Positions 34,265 through 43,545 of a stretch of DNA of 64,000 nt are shown here, one piece after another (the first letter of the stretch is position 1; each line of letters starts with the position of its first letter). This DNA comes from Desulfovibrio desulfuricans. GTDB taxonomy: Bacteria > Desulfobacterota > Desulfovibrionia > Desulfovibrionales > Desulfovibrionaceae. The DNA lies in the NCBI RefSeq assembly GCF_004801255.1, contig NZ_CP036295.1:1053001-1117000 (forward strand), in the 5' to 3' direction. Below the pieces are notes generated by a model. The model saw only the letters and a list, made by a program, of their open reading frames with translations, was not told where the DNA came from and did not search any database. The position numbers and the translations under genes are program-made.

Positions 34265-35233
34265 CTATTTGACTCCATTTACCACATTGACCGGGGTGCC
34301 CGCCTGCCAGCGGCGGATGTTCTCTGCCATGAGGTCAATAATGTTCTGCCGGGCGCGGGTGGTGGCCCAGGCAATGTGTGGTGTAATGAGGGTGTTGGGG
34401 GCTGTGAACAGGGGGTTGTCGTCCTGCGGCGGTTCCTGCGCCAGCACGTCGGTGCCGAGGCCGCCCAGATGCCCGGACTTTAACGCTTCGGCCGCGGCTG
34501 CCTCATCCACCAGCGGCCCGCGCGAGGTGTTCAGCAATATTGCGCCCTTGCGCATGGCAGAAAGCGACTTGGCGTTGATGATGTTGCGCGTCTCCTTGGT
34601 AAGGGGGCAGTGCAGCGAAACAACGTCTGAGGCGCAAAGCAGGTGTTCAAGAGTGGCAAAAGCAAACGGGCTGTATGACGGCGGATCCTTGGGGGTGCGG
34701 CAGTATGCCAGCACGCTCATGCCAAAGGCGTGAGCCAGTTCGCCCATGCGGCGGCCAATGGAGCCAAAGCCGATGAGCCCCATGGTCAAACCTTCCAGGC
34801 ACAGAGGCGGAATCTTCCAGTAGCACCAGCTTTTGCACTTTAGCCAGTCTCCGTTTTTAACGCTCTCCGAGTGCATGCTCGTATGACGGCACAGCTCAAG
34901 CAGCAAGGCCATGGCGTGCTGGGCCACATCGCTGACGCCGTAGGCAACCACATTGCAGACAGGAATGTTGCGGGTAGCGAGGGTATCTATGTCCACAATA
35001 TTGTACCCCGTGGCCAGCACGCCAACCATGCGCACGGTGCTGTCAAGGTGCTCAAGGTTGGGGCCGTTCAGCGGGGTTTTGTTGACAAGCACCACGTCAG
35101 CATCGCGGGTACGGTCAGCGATCGCTTCTGTGGGGGTAGCATCATAAATGGACACATCACCAAGAGATGTGATGGGACTCCAGTCCACATCGCCGGGGTT
35201 GAGCACGGCGCCGTCAAGAATGGCTATTTTCAT
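34265..35233 (-). CDS. D-2-hydroxyacid dehydrogenase (glycerate/hydroxypyruvate type)
   Basis: 322 residues. NAD-binding motif GLIGFGSIGRRMGE and the catalytic set Arg (TSRGPLVDE), Glu (LAQEPP) and His (TPHIAWAT) are intact. It reduces 2-keto acids to D-2-hydroxy acids or the reverse; the LATGYNIVDI motif is typical of glycerate dehydrogenase-type members. ATG 35233 (MKIAILDGAV) fits the family N-terminus, with AGAGG nearby; a longer frame upstream was not chosen. Confidence 0.9.
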   Translation of the reverse strand: MKIAILDGAVLNPGDVDWSPITSLGDVSIYDATPTEAIADRTRDADVVLVNKTPLNGPNLEHLDSTVRMVGVLATGYNIVDIDTLATRNIPVCNVVAYGVSDVAQHAMALLLELCRHTSMHSESVKNGDWLKCKSWCYWKIPPLCLEGLTMGLIGFGSIGRRMGELAHAFGMSVLAYCRTPKDPPSYSPFAFATLEHLLCASDVVSLHCPLTKETRNIINAKSLSAMRKGAILLNTSRGPLVDEAAAAEALKSGHLGGLGTDVLAQEPPQDDNPLFTAPNTLITPHIAWATTRARQNIIDLMAENIRRWQAGTPVNVVNGVK

Positions 35234-35849
35234 GCAAGTAACCTCTGTTGCCTGCACTGTATCCTGTGATGCCCATGCCCGCAAGATCCCGGCCTGCAGG
35301 TTCATCCGGCGTTGCTGTGCGTATTGTTGCACTTACGTGAAACTTGCGTGCTGCCTGCGCCTCATTGCGTGCCGCAAAAACGCATGCGACTTCCTGCCGA
35401 TTTCGGCGGCGGTACGCTGCATACGCGCGCACGAGTGATGCGACCAAGGCCGCATTGACCAGCCGTGCTTAGGGGGCGTTGGCCCTGCCATGTCTAAGCA
35501 GAACAGGCATGGCGGCAATGGGTGCATGCCGTGCGCGCGTATGCAAAAAATCTTAGGCGCGGCAAGTGCGGGCCGTAAACGTGCTGCCTTGCCCCCGAGC
35601 GGCAATGAGGCGCAGGTAGACGCAAGGAGACGTAAGGCTGGCAATGGCAGTCGGGATGGCAGCTGTGGCGTCTGGAAACCTAGACCGGAAGGTCGCACAG
35701 AGCAGAGTGCGCGACAAAAGGGCGGCTGACCAGTAACGGGCGTGGCGCATGGGACGCTGCTGGCAAGGGGCAGCATGCCGGTGACCGCCGATAACAGCAA
35801 AAAAAAGAGCCGCCCGTAGGGCGGCTCTTCAAGCACTTGTCTCTAAAGA
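35234..35849. other. Long non-coding stretch upstream of pal
   Basis: Apart from the pal terminator at the right end, no reading frame looks like a protein (skewed composition, no start signal, no recognisable motif) and no RNA family is recognised. The minus-strand promoter of the hydroxyacid dehydrogenase gene should lie within the first 150 bases. Confidence 0.5.
35798..35829 (-). terminator. Terminator of pal / tol operon
   Basis: AAGAGCCGCCC / GGGCGGCTCTT with a GTA loop, followed on the minus strand by a T-run. It lies about 20 bases after the pal stop codon. Confidence 0.88.
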
Positions 35850-36317
35850 CTAGTGGGCGATCACGCGGAAGTCATCGCGGCGGTTCTTGGACCACGAGGC
35901 TTCGCTGTTACCCTGCACGGCGGGGTTTTCCTTGCCGTAGCTGATCATTTCCAGCTGGCTGGGGTTCACGCCAAGCGTAACCATGTATTCGTAAGAAGCA
36001 CGGGCGCGGCGTTCGCCGAGGGCGAGGTTGTATTCCTGGGTGCCGCGTTCGTCGCAGTTGCCTTCGATGCGCACGCGGATAGAGGAGTACTTCTTCAGCA
36101 GATCGGCCTTGGTCTTCAGCATTTCTTTGTATTCGGGCTTGATGTCGAATTTGTCGAAAGCGAAGTAGACGCGGGCGTCAGTGATCTGCTGGATGGCCGC
36201 ACGCATTTCGGGGGTCAGGCCATCGTCATAGCCGGGTTCGCTGGTGGTTTTCTTAGCGCAGCCAAAGCCGGCGGCCAGGGCCATAACCAGAGCGAGAATA
36301 AGAGCATAGCGTTTCAT
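35850..36317 (-). CDS. pal: Peptidoglycan-associated lipoprotein Pal
   Basis: 155 residues. Lipoprotein signal with Cys20 in AGFGC. OmpA-like domain: VYFAFDKFDIKPEY, then RIEGNCDERGTQEYNLALGERRA, the peptidoglycan-binding signature. Pal anchors the outer membrane to the cell wall and binds TolB. AGGAGGACACACA before ATG 36317 defines the start. About 230 bases separate it from tolB, enough for its own promoter. Confidence 0.95.
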   Translation of the reverse strand: MKRYALILALVMALAAGFGCAKKTTSEPGYDDGLTPEMRAAIQQITDARVYFAFDKFDIKPEYKEMLKTKADLLKKYSSIRVRIEGNCDERGTQEYNLALGERRARASYEYMVTLGVNPSQLEMISYGKENPAVQGNSEASWSKNRRDDFRVIAH

Positions 36318-36548
36318 TGTGTGTCCTCCTGAACAGCTCATTCTCCAAAAAAATTGATACCTTTCCTTTCTGCACACGCGAGGCCGTTTCGTCCTCGCAT
36401 AACAGATGGTATCTGGCCCGCAATTTTTGTCAAGGCGTGGAAGGGGGTTTCGACGCACTTTCGTAAAATATTTTTTACCCATGCCATCCCGTAGGGGCGG
36501 GAAAATCGAGTAAAAACGCGGGTAAGAGGCCAATCTGTTAATTTCAAG

Positions 36549-37862
36549 CTATTTCTGCTGACCGGGCATCCCCCAGCGCGGGAAGTAGGCAGCGCCACCC
36601 CCGGTGGGAACCATTTTGGCGTCGCCGCCGTGACGGGTGGTCAGGAAAATACTGTGACCACTACGCGTCGAGGAAAACGCTATGAAGTAACTGTCGGCAC
36701 AGAAAGCGGGCTGTTCATCGCTGCCGGGGCCGAAAGTGATCTGGCGTTCCATGCCGGTAAGCATATCCTGAACAAAAATGCGATGACCGTAATCGGTCAT
36801 GCGGCTGAACACTACCAGGGTGCCGTCGGGCGACAGGTTGGCCTCGGTGTTGTACGTGCCGTTTTTGCTCACGCGCGTGACAGATCCGCTGCTCAGATCC
36901 TTAAGGAAAATCTGCGGACCACCCATGCGTGAAGAGGTAAATGCCATCTTGGTGCCGGTGCTGTCAAATGTTGGTGAAACGTTAATAGAATCACCCTGTT
37001 CCAGCACGCGTTCCTTCTGGAAAACATGGTTCAACTGAAAGATGACGGGGTACTTGCCGTTGGAGAGGGCCACCGCAACTTTGTTGTCGGGCATAAAGGC
37101 AGGGCCGATGACCACGTTGCCGGGAAAGCGGATGCGCTGCACCTTGCCGCTGGTGCGGTCCCAAACGCCGAGGGCGTGCGACTTTTCGTCAATATGGGTA
37201 AAGACCACAAAACGACCGTCGGGCGACCAGGCAGGCGACATGGATTCGCCGGGCATGTTGGTGATCTGGCGCAGGTCGCGTCCGGTGGGCTTTACAAGCC
37301 AGACGTTGGCGCTCATCTTGCCGGTCTTTTTTACAAAGGCAAGTGTCGAGCGGAAGAAAGACCCGTTGCCCGTCAGGGCTTCAAGCAGGTCGGCGCAGAA
37401 CCTGTCCGCAACTTCCGGCAGGTCGTGCGCGGTTACCTTGGGGTATTCCTTGCCAAACAGACGGCCGCCGCTGTTGGTCTCAAAAGCGCGGATCTGCACC
37501 GGGCGGGTGCCGCTGTCGCCCTCTGGCCAGTTAGTGGTCACCACAATGTCCGAGCCAGCAAGCTGAAAGCGCTTGAAGTCAAGGGACGGCGGCTCGCACC
37601 CTGCCAGCACTACGCCGCCGAGCACCGCTCTGGGATCGGTAAGACGCATAAAGGGCAAAAAGCTCAGGTTTTGCTGCACAATCTTTTGCAGGTCAGCGCC
37701 CATGCCGCTTGCTTCGGCCTGGGGACCCTTGAGGGGAGCCGCCAAAGCAAGATTAACAATGTTTTGCCCCGGACCGTAAATGTCCACGCGCATGGCGGCC
37801 TGCGCCCCGCTTCCGAGAGCCAGCCAGAACCCCAGTGTCAGGAGAAGAAGCTGTTTTTTCAT
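36549..37862 (-). CDS. tolB: Tol-Pal system periplasmic protein TolB
   Basis: 437 residues. Signal peptide (about 1-22), an N-terminal domain (MRVDIYGPGQNIVNLALAAP), then a six-bladed WD40-like propeller seen as repeated motifs (MSPAWSPDGRFVVFTH, VSPTFDSTGTKMAFTS, EANLSPDGTLVVFSR). TolB binds Pal and TolA in the periplasm and helps outer-membrane constriction at division. It follows the TonB-domain gene by 32 bases. Confidence 0.94.
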   Translation of the reverse strand: MKKQLLLLTLGFWLALGSGAQAAMRVDIYGPGQNIVNLALAAPLKGPQAEASGMGADLQKIVQQNLSFLPFMRLTDPRAVLGGVVLAGCEPPSLDFKRFQLAGSDIVVTTNWPEGDSGTRPVQIRAFETNSGGRLFGKEYPKVTAHDLPEVADRFCADLLEALTGNGSFFRSTLAFVKKTGKMSANVWLVKPTGRDLRQITNMPGESMSPAWSPDGRFVVFTHIDEKSHALGVWDRTSGKVQRIRFPGNVVIGPAFMPDNKVAVALSNGKYPVIFQLNHVFQKERVLEQGDSINVSPTFDSTGTKMAFTSSRMGGPQIFLKDLSSGSVTRVSKNGTYNTEANLSPDGTLVVFSRMTDYGHRIFVQDMLTGMERQITFGPGSDEQPAFCADSYFIAFSSTRSGHSIFLTTRHGGDAKMVPTGGGAAYFPRWGMPGQQK

Positions 37863-37894
37863 GGCGTACGTATTCCTTGTTCAAGCAGCGCGCC

Positions 37895-39121
37895 TCAGTG
37901 GCGCACCAGTATAAGGGTGATGTCCAGCGTTCCCCCCAAGTCGGCAGGCGGAGGGGGCACGCTGCCTGCTCGGCGTATGCCCCGCTGCACATATTTGTCA
38001 AGGAGCTTATCGCCTGTGGGCGTAACCACCTTGAAATCTGTTATATCTCCCTGAGGAGAAATTGTAAGCCTTACGACGGATTCATACCTGCCCGGCGCTG
38101 TTTCCGCAGGAATAATCATGCCGTCGCGTAGCAGGCGTGCAACCTCGCGGCGGTATTTGTTGCGGTCGGTTGCCTTGGTGCTCGCGCCCGGCGCAGCCAC
38201 TTTACCCTGGGGCGCGGAAGCTGCCTCCGCCTTGGGCGCGGGCATAGGGCTTGTGCGCGGCGGCGGCGGGGAGATTTTTTGCGGCTGCGGTTCGACGGGC
38301 TCTCCGTAGCTCGGCAGAGTGTCGGCCTGCTGCGGCCTGACTGCGGCCTGCGGTTGTGCGGCGGTCGCGCCCTGCGCGCTTGGACCTGCCGGTTTTGCGC
38401 CAGCTTTGCCGTCGGCAGCTGATGGCTTGCTTTTGCCTATAAGCTGCGTGGCCGGGCCATTTTCTGTTTGGCCCGCTGCTTGCCATGAGTTAGTCGTAGC
38501 AGATTTTTTGCCGTTGTCATCTACTTTTGGCGTGCTGCGGGGCGCTACCGGGGTCGGACGCATTTCGGGGATGTTTTTGCCGTCTGCCCTGGCCACCGCT
38601 TCGGCCCGCTCGCGGGCGCGATCTTCCGCCGCCTCGGCGCGTGAATCGCCCAGGGCCGCCTCGGCCTTGTTTCTGGCCTTTACTTCGGCCCGCAGCGCTT
38701 CTTCGGTGCTCAGGGGGTCGGGCCTTGGCTTGCCCTTGGGGGTGCCGTTCCAGAATGTGAGCTGCACATCGATGGGGGCACCGTAGGGGGGCGTGCCAAA
38801 CGAGCCTATCTGGCGCACAGCGCCGCACACCGAGTTGTCAAAGGCTTCAAGGCCAGAAGGCTTAATGGCCTTGCAGTCCTTAACCTGTCCCTGGCTGTCG
38901 ACGCTGACCTTGAGGCTGACCTTGAAGTCGCTTTTTAACGCCGGGGGCGGAGCCCAGATTTCTGTAATCTTGTCCAGCATGTTGCCTGCATAGCTGCTTT
39001 GATCCGCGCTGGCAGCGGAAGCGGCAAATGCCCCGCCCGCCGCAGCGCAGTAAAGCGCTGCGGCGGCGAGGCAAAAAATAATGCAAGAGCTGCTGAGGTT
39101 CGTGCGCGGTTTGGAAGGCAT
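37895..39121 (-). CDS. Periplasmic protein with two TonB/TolA C-like domains, inserted in the tol operon
   Basis: 408 residues. A signal peptide covers about 1-35. Residues 45-135 (SLKVSVDSQGQVKDCKAIKPSG) and 300-408 (VRLTISPQGDITDFKVVTPTG) both have the TonB/TolA C-terminal fold pattern, joined by an Ala/Lys/Glu helix and a Pro-rich linker. GGAGG before ATG 39121 fixes the start. It has no obvious inner-membrane energy-coupling helix, so it is not a simple second TonB. It lies between tolA and tolB; a role as periplasmic TolA partner is inference. Confidence 0.82.
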   Translation of the reverse strand: MPSKPRTNLSSSCIIFCLAAAALYCAAAGGAFAASAASADQSSYAGNMLDKITEIWAPPPALKSDFKVSLKVSVDSQGQVKDCKAIKPSGLEAFDNSVCGAVRQIGSFGTPPYGAPIDVQLTFWNGTPKGKPRPDPLSTEEALRAEVKARNKAEAALGDSRAEAAEDRARERAEAVARADGKNIPEMRPTPVAPRSTPKVDDNGKKSATTNSWQAAGQTENGPATQLIGKSKPSAADGKAGAKPAGPSAQGATAAQPQAAVRPQQADTLPSYGEPVEPQPQKISPPPPRTSPMPAPKAEAASAPQGKVAAPGASTKATDRNKYRREVARLLRDGMIIPAETAPGRYESVVRLTISPQGDITDFKVVTPTGDKLLDKYVQRGIRRAGSVPPPPADLGGTLDITLILVRH

Positions 39122-39394
39122 ACATCCTCCTGAATGCGCGCGTTTACCGGATGCGCGTGTCTGTCCTGGCCGCTTTGCGGCCCCGATTGCTACTAAACCG
39201 TGCCTGACGCCTGCCGTGCCCGCCTGACAGATGACCCTTGCAATCCCGCGAAGGTCACCAGCTGGTGCGGTCAGTTGTCCGTCTGCCCGCTTGTGCCTCA
39301 GGTTTGCTAACCACTTGCTTGCATCAACCATCGATGCAATGCGGGACCAGCCGCGCACCTCAATTTCGGCCGCGCAACTGCTGCAGCATGCCGC

Positions 39395-40363
39395 CTATCG
39401 GCCCATCAATTCGTCCAGCGTAAACACAAGGTCAAGGTCGCCGTAATCCGCTGATGGCGGGGGCGGGAACTGCCCGCTCTGGCTGGTGCGGATGATGGCG
39501 TTTACGGCAGAGGCGTCAAACTGCGAGTTGCCCGAGCCGTGCGTTACCGACGTCTGCAATACCTTGCCCTGCGAATCAACCTTGACGTTGATTATGCAGC
39601 GCAGGTTTACGCGCCCCGCTGAGGCGAAGCCCCAGTTGGGCCGCACGGCCAGCATAACCTGACCCATGTATACATCGCCCAGGCCGCCGCCGCCAGGGCC
39701 GTTGCCTTCGCCGCCGCCGCCGCCACGGTTACCGCCTGCGTGACGCTGCGCCTGCGCCAGGGCCTGCTCAACAGCATTACCCCGGTCGCCGGATTCGGCA
39801 CGCGAGGTGGCTTTGCGGGCCTGCTGCAATGCCGCTGCCACTGGATCGACGTTGGATTTGCCATCCTTGGCGTCTTTGGCATCCTTTTTAGCTTCGGTCT
39901 TGGTTGGCTCTGGCTTTTTCTGGTCCTTGGGGGCTTCCTTGTGCGGTTCTTCCTTGGGCTTGGGCTTGTCTTCCTTTTTCTGCGCGATGGGTTTGGCTTC
40001 TTCCTTGGGTTCCGGCTTGGGCTGCGGCTTTGGTTCCGGCTTTGGCTCCGGTTTTTTTACCGCTGCCGCATCCTGCTTGGGCTGCGGCGGCACAGGCTTG
40101 GGCTCTTTTACTTCAACGCGTTCAGGGGCTGCAACTTCCGCCTTGGGCGCAGGCGGCGTAGGCGCAAGCGGGCCGTCGCCGGGCTGCCCCATATGCCCAA
40201 GAATGGGCGAGGGCGTGCGGTTGCCGCCTGTAGCGCCTTCCACCAGGCTGATCATGACCGGGGGCGTGTCCAGCTTGATGGGCGGGCTACTGGGCCAGAA
40301 CCATATCAGCAAAAATATGGCCGCGTGCAGGCAGAATGAAAGAACATATGAGGCCAAGCGCAT
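39395..40363 (-). CDS. tolA: TolA-like cell-envelope protein (TonB C-terminal domain)
   Basis: 322 residues. One N-terminal membrane helix (about 5-25, SFCLHAAIFLLIWFW, with the His found in TolA/TonB), a Lys/Pro/Glu-rich spanning region of about 140 residues with (KPEP)n repeats, a Gly-rich stretch (GGGGGEGNGPGGGG), and a TonB/TolA C-terminal domain (LRCIINVKVDSQGKVLQTS). It transmits proton-motive force from TolQR to TolB and Pal. It follows tolR by 9 bases. Confidence 0.88.
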   Translation of the reverse strand: MRLASYVLSFCLHAAIFLLIWFWPSSPPIKLDTPPVMISLVEGATGGNRTPSPILGHMGQPGDGPLAPTPPAPKAEVAAPERVEVKEPKPVPPQPKQDAAAVKKPEPKPEPKPQPKPEPKEEAKPIAQKKEDKPKPKEEPHKEAPKDQKKPEPTKTEAKKDAKDAKDGKSNVDPVAAALQQARKATSRAESGDRGNAVEQALAQAQRHAGGNRGGGGGEGNGPGGGGLGDVYMGQVMLAVRPNWGFASAGRVNLRCIINVKVDSQGKVLQTSVTHGSGNSQFDASAVNAIIRTSQSGQFPPPPSADYGDLDLVFTLDELMGR

Positions 40364-40372
40364 AGAGCAATC

Positions 40373-40819
40373 CTACTTTCGGGCGCGGGCGGGCTTGCCG
40401 CCCTTGGCATCGTCGGGCTGTTCGGCGATAACGCCAAGTTTTTCAATGCCCACTGCCTTGATGTGACCCATGACTTCCACCACCAGCCCGTAGGGCACGG
40501 CCTTGTCGGCCTGAAGAAAGAGCGTCTTGTTCTTTTCCTTAACGAGGCGCTGCAGATATCCCTCAAGGTCGTCCATGGTTTCCACAGGGTACTCGTCAAG
40601 GTACAGCTTGCCGTCATTGCGCACGGTCAACACCATGTGGTCGGCTTCAGTGGAGAGCACTTCCACCTGTTTGGTCTGCGGCAGGTCAACGTCGAGACCC
40701 TGACTCATCATGGGGGTTGCCACCATGAAGATGATCAGCAGCACCAGCATTACGTCCACGAAGGGCGTGACGTTAATGTCTGAAACAAACTTGTTGCCGC
40801 CGCCAACGCTAGCGCCCAT
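40373..40819 (-). CDS. tolR: TolR / ExbD-family membrane protein
   Basis: 148 residues. One membrane helix (about 18-38) carries the essential Asp in [13 protein letters not shown]. The periplasmic domain follows ([17 protein letters not shown]). With TolQ it forms the proton-driven motor. GGAGATG seven bases before ATG 40819 sets the start; the frame upstream (40903) lies inside tolQ. The ATG lies two bases before the tolQ stop. Confidence 0.93.
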   Translation of the reverse strand: MGASVGGGNKFVSDINVTPFVDVMLVLLIIFMVATPMMSQGLDVDLPQTKQVEVLSTEADHMVLTVRNDGKLYLDEYPVETMDDLEGYLQRLVKEKNKTLFLQADKAVPYGLVVEVMGHIKAVGIEKLGVIAEQPDDAKGGKPARARK

Positions 40820-40820
40820 G

Positions 40821-41516
40821 CTACATCTCCGTTGCGCCCGTGCGCTGCACGGGGCGGTGGGCGTTGATCTCGCGCTGTACGCGGTTGAGGAACACGCCGG
40901 CAAAGTTCACCAGCAGCGTATCAACCTGCGAAAGCTTGCCCATAAAGATGTTGAAGCCGATGGTGGCCGGAACTGCCACCGCCAGACCGATGGCCGTAGC
41001 GACCAGGGCTTCGGAAATACCGGGGGCTACTGTGGCCAGCGAGGCCGACTTGAGCATGCCGATGGAGTGAAAGGAGCTCATGATGCCCCAGACCGTACCG
41101 AACAGGCCGATAAAGGGGGCTGTGTTGGCGCAGGTGGCCAAAATCGAAAGCGAGCTTTGCAGACGTGCCAGCTCGGTGCCCACGCCCTGGCGCAGGGCGC
41201 GGCGCACGTTGTCGACCACCACTTCGCTGCTATTGCCAAGCTCTTTGGAGCGGTTGAATTCAAGCACGCCCTGATGGGCGATGTAGTACAGCGGCGAGGT
41301 CGGGTCAGAACCAAGCGACTGCACCGCTTCGCGCAGATTGGCCGCTTTTTCGAACCGCTCTGTGCCGCTGAGCGCCTTTTTATTGGCAGCGCACAGAGCG
41401 ATGAATTTCTGGATCATCAGCCCCCAGCTCCCAATGGACATCATGACCAGAAACGCCAGCACCGCCTTGGCCACCAGGCTTGCCTGGGCGATCATTGAAA
41501 AAAAACTGAATTCCAT
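40821..41516 (-). CDS. tolQ: TolQ / MotA-ExbB family proton channel protein
   Basis: 231 residues, three membrane segments (about 12-34, 130-155, 165-190). Conserved features are [16 protein letters not shown] with the channel Thr and [18 protein letters not shown] third helix ([16 protein letters not shown]). First gene of the tol operon; ATG 41516 is preceded by GGAGAACCAC. The protein drives TolA with the proton-motive force. Confidence 0.93.
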   Translation of the reverse strand: MEFSFFSMIAQASLVAKAVLAFLVMMSIGSWGLMIQKFIALCAANKKALSGTERFEKAANLREAVQSLGSDPTSPLYYIAHQGVLEFNRSKELGNSSEVVVDNVRRALRQGVGTELARLQSSLSILATCANTAPFIGLFGTVWGIMSSFHSIGMLKSASLATVAPGISEALVATAIGLAVAVPATIGFNIFMGKLSQVDTLLVNFAGVFLNRVQREINAHRPVQRTGATEM

Positions 41517-41976
41517 GTGGTTCTCCATATCTGCGCAACAACTGTGGTCTTTTTCAGTGCGCCGCAAAAAATGCCAGCACGGCAGACGCATAGACGCGCC
41601 AACCGTCACGGCGGAGCTGCGGAATCCCGCAAGGACTCTGCTGCGCAGCATGCTACGACTGGGGTAAACTTTCAAGAAATTTTTTAGAATCCTTGCGGAG
41701 GGCGGGTTTGGCTTAAAAAAATGGCATTTGCTACAGGTGCGGCCTGTGTAATTTGCAACAGATGTATGAATATAAGTAAAATTTGTTTTTTGATTTTTAG
41801 CAGGGGCGTGAGCGTCAATTTTTTTTGATCTGGCAAAAAACTGGGCTGTGTTGCGCTGTATGGTCTTTTATGATGCGCAAAATATATGTGATAACATTTT
41901 TTGTGCTACCTATATTGTCTGCATTTTTTTATTAAAAGAAAGCTATTGCAAGCGTACTTTGACAAAATATCTTTTG

Positions 41977-41993
41977 TTGGCAAGTATTGCCAA
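41977..41993. promoter_or_regulatory. Candidate operator in the promoter of the TolC-like gene
   Basis: TTGGCAA-GTA-TTGCCAA is a perfect 17-bp inverted repeat. It begins 12 bases after TTGACA (41959-41964), so it covers the expected -10 region. Repressor binding is inference. Confidence 0.5.
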
Positions 41994-42045
41994 TGCCGCA
42001 CGCTGCGGTGTATGAAAACCGTGATAAAGTAATTTTTAACAGGTT

Positions 42046-42060
42046 GCGGAACTTTTCCGC
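42046..42060 (+). promoter_or_regulatory. Hairpin directly before the TolC-like start codon
   Basis: GCGGAA-CTT-TTCCGC forms a 6-bp stem ending ten bases before ATG 42071. No Shine-Dalgarno sequence is visible, and the hairpin occupies its place. Confidence 0.4.
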
Positions 42061-42070
42061 TTAAAAATAT

Positions 42071-43501
42071 ATGAAGCGCATTCCTGAACTGAGCCTGGTG
42101 TTTTTTGTTGTGGGCGCGCTTGCAGGTCCCGTGGGGGAGAGCTCCGCACTGGCCGCCTCTTCTTCTACCTATGCCAACCCTCCCGCCAGGGCAGCCGCGC
42201 CGGTTTTTAGCGGCAGAACCCTGCCGTCGGGGCAAAGCAGCGTATTGCCGGCTGGTGATGTGACAATGCCCGACGCCGTGGACAGGGCCATGCGGCACAA
42301 CCCCAGCCTTGGCTCGCAAGAGGCGCAGGAGCAGTCTTCTGAAGAAGCGCGCAAGTCCGCGCGCGGCGCTTTTGGCCCCAAGCTGGGCACGACGTATTCC
42401 GTCGCCAAGCAGGAGACCAAAACCACCCCGTCCACTATCAACAAAACGCCGGAAAGGGGAACGTACACTTGGGCTGTGGAAATTTCGCAGCCGGTGTTTC
42501 AGGGCTTTCAGCTTTTGGCTAACTACCAGAAGGCGGCGTTACAGGCAGACAGCGACAAGGCCAGCGTGCGCAACGCAGAGCTGAGCATGACGGAGAACGT
42601 TCAGACCCAGTTTCTGAACTACCTGCGCTACGAAGAAAGCGTGCGCAGCCAGCGCGACGCCCTGGCTCGGCTGAAGGATCAGCTGCGCATAACAACCGCT
42701 TTTTATGAAGTGGGGCTGCGCCCCCGCCTGGACGTGCTGCAGGCCGAGGTTGACGTGCGCCAGTCTGAAAATACGCTGATTCAGGTCGAAAACAGCCGCG
42801 ACACCAGCCTGGCCAAGCTGAACACCCTGTTGGGGTTTCCGGCCACGGCCAAGATCAAGTTTACTGGCAAGCTTGCGCACGTGCCCTTTACCCGGTCGCT
42901 TGAGCAGTGCCTCGAGGCGGCCTACAGGCAGCGTCCCGACCTGTACATTGCCGCCAAGTCGGTAGAGATAGCGGGTAAATCGCAACAGGCTGTGCAGAGC
43001 GACTACTACCCGCAGGTTGAGGCCTATTACAATATTTCGCAGAGCGGCAACTCGCTTGATCTGCAGGAGCAGGGCGACCGAGGGTCGCGTAGCGCCGTGT
43101 GGGAAGTGGGCGCTCGCGCCACATGGGATGTTTTTCAGTGGGGAACCACCTACTACGCCGACAAAGAGGCTGGCTGGCTGGTGACCAAGATGCGCTATGC
43201 CCAAGAAGATCTGAAGCTTAGCGTTGGCTATGACATAAAGTCGAAACTACTGGCAGTGCAGGAAGCCGCAAAGCGGATTACCGTTGCGGAAAAGGGCGTG
43301 GAGCAGTCGACCGAAGCTTACAACGTGGCGCTTGCCCGTTATCAGGAGCAGGTCGGAACCAACTTTGACGTGCTGGACGCTTCGTCCAAGCTCACCACTG
43401 CCCAAGCGACATTAACAGGAGCTAAGGCCGACTATTTGACCGCCATGGCGCAGCTATATGTAGCCATGGGCGAATTTCACCCTGATCTCATGCGGCGTTG
43501 A
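42071..43501 (+). CDS. TolC-family outer-membrane efflux protein
   Basis: 476 residues. Signal peptide about 1-29. Two repeats of the outer-membrane efflux (OEP) domain: about 60-250 (AVDRAMRHNPSLGSQEAQ) and 270-465 (CLEAAYRQRPDLYIAAKSVE), each with long helices and aromatic beta-strand segments. TolC-type proteins form the outer-membrane duct of type I secretion or RND export, but no inner-membrane partner genes are in this window. It ends four bases inside the start region of the RNase J gene, so the two may be translationally linked. The start lacks a Shine-Dalgarno sequence. Confidence 0.88.
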   Translation: MKRIPELSLVFFVVGALAGPVGESSALAASSSTYANPPARAAAPVFSGRTLPSGQSSVLPAGDVTMPDAVDRAMRHNPSLGSQEAQEQSSEEARKSARGAFGPKLGTTYSVAKQETKTTPSTINKTPERGTYTWAVEISQPVFQGFQLLANYQKAALQADSDKASVRNAELSMTENVQTQFLNYLRYEESVRSQRDALARLKDQLRITTAFYEVGLRPRLDVLQAEVDVRQSENTLIQVENSRDTSLAKLNTLLGFPATAKIKFTGKLAHVPFTRSLEQCLEAAYRQRPDLYIAAKSVEIAGKSQQAVQSDYYPQVEAYYNISQSGNSLDLQEQGDRGSRSAVWEVGARATWDVFQWGTTYYADKEAGWLVTKMRYAQEDLKLSVGYDIKSKLLAVQEAAKRITVAEKGVEQSTEAYNVALARYQEQVGTNFDVLDASSKLTTAQATLTGAKADYLTAMAQLYVAMGEFHPDLMRR

Positions 43502-43545
43502 GCAACGGCACGACGGTTGCCGCGCCGCCCCAAAAGCGATTACGA

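Larger units (their letters stand above)
41517..42070. other. tolQ / outer-membrane-protein divergent region
   Basis: AT-rich, no coding frame. Near the right end lie TTGACA at 41959, a perfect palindrome at 41977-41993 and a hairpin at 42046-42060. The tolQ promoter must lie in the left part, where I see no clear boxes. Confidence 0.6.

Noticed and set aside
35333-35836. 167-codon minus-strand frame before pal
   Set aside because: It runs through the pal terminator hairpin, has no Shine-Dalgarno sequence and has a translated composition dominated by Pro, Arg and Ser.
38118-38786. Plus-strand Ala/Ser-rich frames opposite the TonB-like gene
   Set aside because: Low-complexity shadow of the linker region.
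39607-40466. Hydrophobic plus-strand frames opposite tolA that look like membrane proteins
   Set aside because: They are the complement of the Lys/Pro/Glu repeats of TolA, which read as Phe, Leu and Gly on the other strand.
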